From the NCBI GenBank assembly GCA_030609865.1, contig JAUWSZ010000271.1, positions 1 through 5,064 of the forward strand: a stretch of 5,064 nt of DNA, read 5' to 3'. A program made the translations under genes and the position numbers. The notes beneath the pieces are model-generated. The model was not told the origin of the DNA. It did not search any database and saw nothing but the letters and a program-made list of their open reading frames with translations. Positions 1-4,503 of this stretch are shown one piece after another. Position 1 is the first letter of the stretch; each line of letters starts with the position of its first letter. The DNA comes from a bacterium. GTDB taxonomy: Bacteria; Desulfobacterota; DSWW01.

Positions 1-13
1 CATTCAATTGATA

Positions 14-63
14 GAAACGCGGGCCACGCCCATCGTTTTGGGTGTGGCCCGCGTTTCTTTTTT
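14..63 (+). terminator. Strong Rho-independent terminator of an upstream gene
   Basis: The arms 14-31 and 40-57 pair over 18 bp, with a single G-U wobble (28/43) and an 8-nt loop at 32-39. A run of six T follows at 58-63. The T-run is on the + strand side only, so it ends transcription of a rightward gene lying left of the window. No T-run flanks the hairpin in the other direction. Confidence 0.93.
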
Positions 64-333
64 CGCTTCTGAAAAGTGGAAATTGTCCTTGTAAAAGGTG
101 TCGAATGGTCATAGGAAAAAGGTGTTGGGGAGGCGCTGGGCGTCACGCAGAGGCCACTCCACTGACGGAAGTTGATTCTCAGAAGATCCCTCTCTGCCCA
201 TCACCCGTTGTTGCCGCACGTACGAGCCGCTGTCCGGCAATCGACACCGCGGAAAATCGTCAGACCGCACACCCTGATCCTACGACGAACGAACCTGTCG
301 AAGAACGCTCGGTATTCAAGGACGCGCCTTTAT
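64..333. other. Non-coding stretch, no supported gene
   Basis: No reading frame here has both a credible start with a ribosome binding site and a recognisable protein. A 104-codon frame begins with GTG inside the terminator stem, and another frame runs through into the SurE gene out of phase; both look accidental. The only structure seen is an A-rich direct repeat: AAAAGGTGT at 93-101 and again at 117-125, with a related GAAAAGTGG at 71-79, spaced about 22-24 nt. No tRNA, CRISPR or clear riboswitch fold was recognised. Confidence 0.5.
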
Positions 334-362
334 TTGACATCGGGCTGGTTTCGTGAAATATT
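334..362 (+). promoter_or_regulatory. Probable sigma70 promoter of the SurE-like gene
   Basis: A perfect -35 TTGACA at 334-339 is followed by a 17-bp spacer and AATATT at 357-362 (4 of 6 to TATAAT). A TG at 354-355 gives an extended -10. Transcription would start near 369, leaving a leader of about 53 nt. The sequence 357-395 is strikingly AT-rich against its surroundings. TAGAAT at 371-376 is a possible alternative -10 but lacks a good -35. Confidence 0.6.
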
Positions 363-421
363 TTATTTGTTAGAATATATTTTCTATTTTTACAGGATGG
401 AACCTGGTGAAGGAGGGAAAA

Positions 422-1318
422 ATGGGCAAAACAACGGGGAGATCGGGGAGAACGGCGTCGAGACTGGTTTTCCTGTGCCTGTTGGTCCTTGCCCCTGGCG
501 GCGCGCTGGCGGGTGTGTCGGGCCCGCTCGACATCCTGCTGACGAACGACGACGGCTGGGACTCCGTGGGCATTCAAACGATGAAGACGGCCCTCGAAAC
601 GGCCGGGCACACCGTGACCCTGGTCGCACCCTCCCAGAACCGGAGCGGGAGCAGCGCCGCCTTGACGCTCGATCTGGTCGAGGTCACACAGATGAGCGGG
701 AGCGAGTACGCGGTCGATGGTACGCCTGCGACATGCGTCTTCCTAGGGATCAGTGGGATTCTCGACGCGTATCCCGACCTGGTCGTCTCAGGAACGAACG
801 ATGGCAAGAACTATGGGTTTGCGGCCCCATTCTCCGGGACCGTGGGCGCCACCATCGCCGCGATCCGGGCCGGCTTGCCGGCGATCGCGATGAGCACGGA
901 ACCGCCAGTGGACGACGAGGCGGACCCAGCGTACACGGAGCATTTCCGGAACGTAGCGAGCTTTGCGGCGGGCTTGATCGACAGGTTGAAGACCTACAAC
1001 CCGGAACCGGGCGTGCTGCCGAGGGGACTCGCCCTGAACGTGAACTACCCGCCCCTTGCACCCGAGAAGGTGCAGGGTGTGACCGTCGCGGTACAGGGCC
1101 GATATTCTTCCGGGATGCTGGCTTATGAACAGGTGTCGCCCGGGGTGTTTACGCCGATCAATGGTCCGCCTGCGCCAGGCCAGGCGGAGGTGCCCTGGGC
1201 CGACCGGACCGCCTTCCACGCGGGGTATGTCACGGTGGTCCCGATCGACGGAGACTACACGGCCGGCCGGAATCCACTCATACTGATGTATTATCTCCTG
1301 CACGGGCTGCAACCGTGA
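422..1318 (+). CDS. Exported SurE-family 5'/3'-nucleotidase (survival protein SurE-like phosphatase)
   Basis: This is a 298-residue SurE-fold, metal-dependent phosphatase; the family removes phosphate from nucleoside monophosphates. Visible family motifs are LLTNDDG (39-45, metal ligands D43 and D44), APSQNRSG (69-76, ligand S75), DGTPATC (99-105), VVSGTNDGKNYG (121-132, ligand N126) and FSGTVGA (137-143). A C-terminal GYVTVVP block is also present. Residues 1-30 form a signal peptide: Lys/Arg-rich start, hydrophobic 15-25, likely signal peptidase I cut after ALA at 28-30. The mature enzyme should therefore be periplasmic, whereas typical SurE (about 250 residues) is cytoplasmic. The usual GTPxDC motif has Thr104 in place of Asp. 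ATG at 422 is chosen because AGGAGG at 411-416 sits 5 nt upstream; an in-frame GTG at 407 would put that site inside the gene. It stands alone, converging on the VOC gene. Family assignment is firm; substrate is unknown. Confidence 0.92.
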   Translation: MGKTTGRSGRTASRLVFLCLLVLAPGGALAGVSGPLDILLTNDDGWDSVGIQTMKTALETAGHTVTLVAPSQNRSGSSAALTLDLVEVTQMSGSEYAVDGTPATCVFLGISGILDAYPDLVVSGTNDGKNYGFAAPFSGTVGATIAAIRAGLPAIAMSTEPPVDDEADPAYTEHFRNVASFAAGLIDRLKTYNPEPGVLPRGLALNVNYPPLAPEKVQGVTVAVQGRYSSGMLAYEQVSPGVFTPINGPPAPGQAEVPWADRTAFHAGYVTVVPIDGDYTAGRNPLILMYYLLHGLQP

Positions 1319-1354
1319 GCCTTGCAGGGTCCTTTCGCTTGCGGCTTTGCCGCG

Positions 1355-1729
1355 TCATGAAAGCATCTGAATCAATTGGATGAACGCGCCATCCGGGTCT
1401 TCCACAAAGGCAACCAGGCGGTCGGGCCGGGTGGACAGGGGCTCGAGGGCAATCGGGACGCCTTCGGACTTCAGCCGCTCTACCATGGCCGTAACGTCGT
1501 CTACCGTAAAGGCCAGGTGGTACAGACCGGTTTGCGTCCTCGGGTCGATCCGGTGGTCGTCCGGGTTGCCTGCCTCGATCTCGATGGAGACGGTATCGTT
1601 CCCGACGAAGATGAAGCTCTTTCCGAAGATGTCCTGATCTTCCTGCTTTTCCAGTCCGAGGAGGTCACAGTAGAATCGCAAGGACTTCTCGACATCTGCG
1701 GACTTGATCCCCACGTGGTTCCATTTCAT
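1355..1729 (-). CDS. VOC / glyoxalase-fold protein
   Basis: This 124-residue protein has the length and beta-alpha-beta-beta-beta layout of a two-module vicinal oxygen chelate (glyoxalase/bleomycin-resistance/dioxygenase) domain. It opens with WNHVGIKSADVEKSLRFY (3-20) and has a second module beginning GLYHLAFTVDD (68-78). It ends with FVEDPDGAFIQLIQ (108-121). Likely metal ligands are H5, E50 (or E52) and H71. The fourth position, normally Glu in DPDGxxIEL, is Gln118 here, so metal binding may be altered, although Gln is a known ligand in some glyoxalase I enzymes. The start is ATG at 1729 with GGGGGA (1734-1739) only 4 nt upstream. It converges on the SurE gene with a 36-nt gap and lies 250 nt downstream of the lyase stop on the same strand. 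Substrate cannot be deduced; lactoylglutathione lyase or methylmalonyl-CoA epimerase names would be guesses. Confidence 0.85.
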   Translation of the reverse strand: MKWNHVGIKSADVEKSLRFYCDLLGLEKQEDQDIFGKSFIFVGNDTVSIEIEAGNPDDHRIDPRTQTGLYHLAFTVDDVTAMVERLKSEGVPIALEPLSTRPDRLVAFVEDPDGAFIQLIQMLS

Positions 1730-1765
1730 GGCATCCCCCGCACCGTATTAGCTCGCGTCCTTTGT

Positions 1766-1783
1766 CCCGCGCCCGCGCCCGAC
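1766..1783. repeat. CCCGCG hexamer block
   Basis: Two perfect CCCGCG units (1766-1777) are followed by the partial unit CCCGAC (1778-1783). It is the first of several short tandem blocks that fill the space between the VOC gene and the lyase gene. Confidence 0.6.
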
Positions 1784-1790
1784 CACTCGC

Positions 1791-1858
1791 AACTTCAGAA
1801 TTCGGTGGCTGTCCCCGCATTCCGTATTCCGCACTCTGCAATCCGAATTCAGAATTCG
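1791..1858. repeat. Degenerate heptamer array (GNATTCC / GAATTCR type)
   Basis: From 1817 to 1858 the sequence splits exactly into six heptamers: GCATTCC, GTATTCC, GCACTCT, GCAATCC, GAATTCA, GAATTCG. The preceding 1791-1804 also reads as heptamers (AACTTCA, GAATTCG). The 11-mer TTCAGAATTCG occurs exactly at 1794-1804 and 1848-1858, bracketing the array. The end, 1844-1858, is also a perfect inverted repeat of CGAATTC around a single A. A 7-nt period cannot keep a reading frame, so this is not coding sequence. Confidence 0.8.
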
Positions 1859-1869
1859 TGCCCGTGCCC
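1858..1869. repeat. GTGCCC hexamer pair
   Basis: Two exact tandem GTGCCC units adjoin the heptamer array and switch the period from 7 to 6. An unrepetitive stretch of about 28 nt (1870-1897) follows. Confidence 0.55.
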
Positions 1870-1897
1870 GATTTCATCAGGTGTGCTGTTTCTGTTC

Positions 1898-1927
1898 GAG
1901 GACGAGGACGACGACGAGGACGAGCGA
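1898..1927. repeat. GAGGAC hexamer array
   Basis: The units are GAGGAC, GAGGAC, GACGAC, GAGGAC, then the decayed GAGCGA. A frame through it would encode an Asp/Glu run, but no credible gene contains it. Confidence 0.75.
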
Positions 1928-1932
1928 TACAT

Positions 1933-1988
1933 CCCTGACCCCTGACTTCTGACCCCTTTCGCCTTTCACCTTTTACCTCTTACGCTTT
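1933..1988. repeat. Degenerate heptamer array running into the lyase stop codon
   Basis: The span splits into eight heptamers without a gap: CCCTGAC twice, TTCTGAC, CCCTTTC, GCCTTTC, ACCTTTT, ACCTCTT, ACGCTTT. Unit type drifts gradually from CCCTGAC to CCTTTC-like. The last units cover the stop codon (1980-1982) and the final Lys-Ala codons of the leftward lyase gene. In that gene's transcript the array would be a purine-rich 3' tail with repeated GG and GGGG tracts. Confidence 0.8.
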
Positions 1989-3674
1989 ATAACTCCCCAG
2001 GTTTGCCAGCGCAACGCTTCCCGGACTCACGGTGGTCGGGTCGGTCATCACGTTAATGCAAGTCGTTTTTCCCGAGGCAAAGGCCTCCTCCAGAGCGGGC
2101 CGGATCTGTTCGGGCCTCTCCACGTAGATCCCCTTGCCGCCGAGCGCCTCGACGAGTTTGTGGTAGTCGACCTTGCCGATCCATGTCCCGGCCTCGATGG
2201 CGTGGCCGAGGCGGAGTTCCTGGCTGTGCCGGATCATGCCCCATCCCAGGTCGTTGCTGACCACGACGACGATGGGAAGCTGCTTCCGGATGGCGTTCTC
2301 GAATTCCATGAAATTGAAGCCTACGGACCCGTCTCCGATCATCAGACAGACCCGCTTGTCCGGATGGAGCAGCTTCGCGGTATTCGCGTAAGGCAGTCCC
2401 ACGCCGAGACACCCGAACAGGCCGGAGTCCTGGTAGTGCCCCGCCTTGCGTACGGTTCGCGTCATCCCTGTCCAGATCGCGGTGTCGCCCCCGTCGGCGA
2501 CAACGATGTCATCCTCTCGGTTCATGAAATCATCGACTTCCCGGGCGAGCCGGAGCGGATGAATCGGTACGTTGTCGCTCTCCCAGTTGGGTTTCGCCTC
2601 GGCCTTGCCGTCCACCTCCGCTTTCTTGAGCGCCTCGATCCATCCCTGGAACCCCTGTTGCAGCTTCTCACTGATTCCCTGCTCGTCGATGACCTGATTG
2701 CATGCCTTGAGAAAGCCCCGGATGTCACTGAAGATGGGCAGATCGATGCTCCGGTTCCTGCCGATCTCTTCCGGTTCGATGTCCACCTGGACCAGCTTTG
2801 CGTCTTTGTTGAACAGCTCGCCGAAGATGTAGTAGAGGCCGATCCGTGTGCCCAGGAAGATGACCAGGTCCGCGCTCATGTTGGCGAACATGGCCGCGCC
2901 CGGCCGGATCGCAAGGGAGGATTCGAAACAGAGGGGGTGGGTGTCCGGAATGGTTCCCCGGCCCGCGGCGCTGGTGAAGGCGGGCATTCCCGTCTTTTCG
3001 ATAAACTCGACGAGGTCCTTTGCGCCGTCCGAGTACCAGGTGCCGCTCCCGGCGATCACAACCGGTTGTTTTGCAGCCTGGATCATCTCCATCAAGCGCG
3101 GCGCGTTCTCGTAGTCCACGGGGCGGGACGGGATCCCCGTCCCCATGTACCTGACCTGTTCCGTGTCTGTGAAGGCGTTCAGGACATCCACCGGATATTC
3201 CAGATACACGGGGCCCGGCCGCCCGCTGATGGCGGTTCGATACGCGAGATCCAGGAATTCCGGGATGCGTTCCGGCTTGTGGCAGATCAGGGCCTTCTTC
3301 ACCATCGGTTCGATGACCGGTGCCTGCCGCATATCCTGCAGGTCGAGCTTCTCGATCGACTCGATTCCAACGCAGCCCGAGATGAGAACCATGGGCGCGT
3401 TGGAGAAGCGCGCGTTTGCGACGGCGGAGAGGGCGTTCGTGAATCCCGGGCCGGCCGTCACCATGGCGATTCCCGGCTCGCGGGTCATCCTGCCCCACGC
3501 CTCGGCCATGAAGACGGCGGCCTGCTCGTGGCGCGTGTCTACGAGCGTTACGGGCGAGTCTTCGAGGTGCTGGTAGATGGGTGTGATGTGGCCACCACTC
3601 AGGGTGAAGATGTGTTTGACCCCCTTCTGGATCAACGCCTCTGCAGCCAGTTGCCCACCTTGAATCGATGCCAT
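1980..3674 (-). CDS. Thiamine-diphosphate-dependent 2-hydroxyacyl-CoA lyase / acetolactate synthase-like enzyme (ILVBL/HACL2-type)
   Basis: This 564-residue protein has the three-domain layout of the acetolactate synthase superfamily: pyrimidine-binding (about 1-165), central (about 190-335) and pyrophosphate-binding (about 370-550). The catalytic Glu that activates thiamine diphosphate is E50 in TRHEQAA. The cofactor/Mg motif runs from GDG (447-449) to ND (474-475). The wording FTLSGGHITPIY (23-34), DTRHEQAAVF, GPVYLEYPVDVL, ND..W..I...Q after the GDG motif, and DYHKL resembles human ILVBL (HACL2). That enzyme splits 2-hydroxyacyl-CoA into formyl-CoA and an aldehyde. The resemblance is from memory, not an alignment; acetolactate synthase or another carboligase remains possible, and no small regulatory subunit gene is visible. 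ATG at 3674 is chosen for its AGGAGG (3680-3685) 5 nt upstream; a longer frame from 3749 would add 25 Cys/Arg-rich residues through the promoter region. It is divergent from the TetR gene, so probably regulated by it. Confidence 0.85.
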   Translation of the reverse strand: MASIQGGQLAAEALIQKGVKHIFTLSGGHITPIYQHLEDSPVTLVDTRHEQAAVFMAEAWGRMTREPGIAMVTAGPGFTNALSAVANARFSNAPMVLISGCVGIESIEKLDLQDMRQAPVIEPMVKKALICHKPERIPEFLDLAYRTAISGRPGPVYLEYPVDVLNAFTDTEQVRYMGTGIPSRPVDYENAPRLMEMIQAAKQPVVIAGSGTWYSDGAKDLVEFIEKTGMPAFTSAAGRGTIPDTHPLCFESSLAIRPGAAMFANMSADLVIFLGTRIGLYYIFGELFNKDAKLVQVDIEPEEIGRNRSIDLPIFSDIRGFLKACNQVIDEQGISEKLQQGFQGWIEALKKAEVDGKAEAKPNWESDNVPIHPLRLAREVDDFMNREDDIVVADGGDTAIWTGMTRTVRKAGHYQDSGLFGCLGVGLPYANTAKLLHPDKRVCLMIGDGSVGFNFMEFENAIRKQLPIVVVVSNDLGWGMIRHSQELRLGHAIEAGTWIGKVDYHKLVEALGGKGIYVERPEQIRPALEEAFASGKTTCINVMTDPTTVSPGSVALANLGSYKA

Positions 3675-3707
3675 GGTTTCCTCCTGTTGACGGGACCTAT
3701 TTTTCTC

Positions 3708-3736
3708 TTGACAAGGGGTTCCTTCCGACCTAGAAT
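3708..3736 (+). promoter_or_regulatory. Sigma70 promoter of the TetR-family gene
   Basis: A perfect TTGACA (3708-3713), a 17-bp spacer and TAGAAT (3731-3736, 5 of 6 to consensus) predict a strong promoter with a start near 3743. That gives a leader of about 36 nt for the regulator at 3780. Confidence 0.8.
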
Positions 3737-3767
3737 GACAACATGACACTATTCTGACACTCTGTCA
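3736..3767. promoter_or_regulatory. Candidate TetR operator: TGACA repeats and palindrome
   Basis: TGACA occurs at 3736-3740, 3744-3748 and 3755-3759. The last copy pairs with TGTCA at 3763-3767 to make the 13-bp palindrome TGACACTCTGTCA. A second inverted repeat, AGAAT (3732-3736) with ATTCT (3751-3755), overlaps it. The cluster covers the -10 and start of the regulator promoter and the -35 of the lyase promoter, the right place for a divergent autorepressor. That the TetR protein binds here is inference. Confidence 0.55.
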
Positions 3768-3768
3768 A
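3740..3768 (-). promoter_or_regulatory. Probable promoter of the lyase gene
   Basis: On the - strand a perfect TTGACA (3768 to 3763) is followed after 17 bp by CATGTT (3745 to 3740). CATGTT is only 3 of 6 to TATAAT but is preceded by an extended TGn element. The start would fall near 3733, so this promoter and that of the regulator face and overlap each other. The weak -10 suggests that it may need activation or be modest in strength. Confidence 0.45.
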
Positions 3769-3779
3769 GGAATAAAAAA

Positions 3780-4442
3780 ATGTCCCGCCGCAGTCGAATG
3801 GCCCAGGAAAGGCTGGCCAGAATGGAGCTCATCCTAGACAGCGCCGAGAAGCTCTTCGTGGAAAAGGGCTACACCGCGACTTCGATCAACGACATCGCCG
3901 AAGAGGCTGATTTCAGCCGGACCTCCATCTATCAGTACTTCAGCAGCAAGGAGGAGATCTACCTAGACATCCTGGAGAGGTATACCGAACCTTTGACAGA
4001 ACGCCTCCGGCAGGTAACGGCGGATGTGCCGACCGTTCCGGACAAGATCCGGGCCTTTCTCGACGAGCTGCGGAAGCTGAAGCGCGAGAAGTCCAACTTC
4101 TTCGAACTCTATTTCATCCAGAGGCATCAGGTGGAACCCCGACTCCCGGATGAATTCAGGAAACAGCTCAACGCGAAGAGAAGGCGGCTCGAGAACGTGT
4201 TCCGGGAATTCTACCGGGAGGGGATCGAAAAGGGCGAAGTCCGGGCCATCCGGTTCAAGGATGCGTCGAACCTGTTCTTCGCGCAGATCATGGGCATGAT
4301 GCTTCTTCACGAATACTACGGGAACGAGTTCGACGTGACCCTGGACGAGCATCTGGAGATGTCGCTTCAACTCTATCTCGAGTTCGTCGAGAAGGTGGAC
4401 GGGCAACAGGGGAGGTTGCGGGTAGGGGCCGGCGCCGTATGA
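3780..4442 (+). CDS. TetR/AcrR-family transcriptional regulator
   Basis: This 220-residue protein is within the usual TetR family length (190-230). The N-terminal DNA-binding domain is clear: ILDSAEKLFVEKGYTATSINDIAEEA (18-43), with the recognition helix region FSRTSIYQYFSSKEEIY (45-61) and its typical YxYFxSKEE signature. The C-terminal half (about 75-205) is helical and holds the ligand pocket and dimer interface; it is not diagnostic of a ligand. ATG at 3780 has AAGGA (3767-3771) 8 nt upstream; Met7 is a possible alternative start. It is transcribed away from the lyase and lies 61 nt before the glycyl-radical enzyme with no visible terminator, so the two probably form one transcript. By family habit it is a repressor released by a small molecule, possibly a CoA ester or the substrate of the neighbouring enzymes; that is inference. 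Confidence 0.93.
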   Translation: MSRRSRMAQERLARMELILDSAEKLFVEKGYTATSINDIAEEADFSRTSIYQYFSSKEEIYLDILERYTEPLTERLRQVTADVPTVPDKIRAFLDELRKLKREKSNFFELYFIQRHQVEPRLPDEFRKQLNAKRRRLENVFREFYREGIEKGEVRAIRFKDASNLFFAQIMGMMLLHEYYGNEFDVTLDEHLEMSLQLYLEFVEKVDGQQGRLRVGAGAV

Positions 4443-4503
4443 AGATGCGCGCCTGAAAGCAATCGAGCACTACGGGTTTCCAACAAATCAGGGGAGGGTT
4501 GTC

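Noticed and set aside
42..356. A 104-codon + strand frame at the left edge
   Set aside because: Its GTG start lies inside the terminator stem, no ribosome binding site precedes it, and the product has no recognisable feature.
407..421. GTG at 407 as the start of the SurE gene
   Set aside because: It would place the AGGAGG ribosome binding site (411-416) inside the coding region; ATG at 422 is correctly spaced.
172..1128. A 318-codon + strand frame overlapping the SurE gene
   Set aside because: Out of phase with the SurE motifs, very Arg/Gly-rich, no domain and no ribosome binding site; a composition artefact.
1341..1353. Small GCGGC-TTT-GCCGC hairpin between the convergent SurE and VOC genes as a terminator
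   Set aside because: Only 5 bp with no T-run on either strand; too weak to call.
1376..1945. A + strand frame of 189 codons ending in an Asp/Glu-rich tail from the GAGGAC array
   Set aside because: It is antisense to the VOC gene and its acidic tail is simply translated hexamer repeat; no ribosome binding site or domain.
1791..1988. CRISPR-like array
   Set aside because: Units are 6-7 nt with no spacers, unlike the 23-47 nt repeats of CRISPR loci, and no cas gene is nearby.
2160..3746. A 528-codon open frame on the + strand opposite the thiamine-diphosphate lyase
   Set aside because: It lies almost wholly antisense to a gene with clear motifs, shows no recognisable domain, and long shadow frames are common opposite GC-rich genes.
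3675..3749. A 25-residue N-terminal extension of the lyase
   Set aside because: It runs through the divergent promoter region, and the ATG at 3674 has a perfectly placed AGGAGG; the extension looks unlike any enzyme N-terminus.
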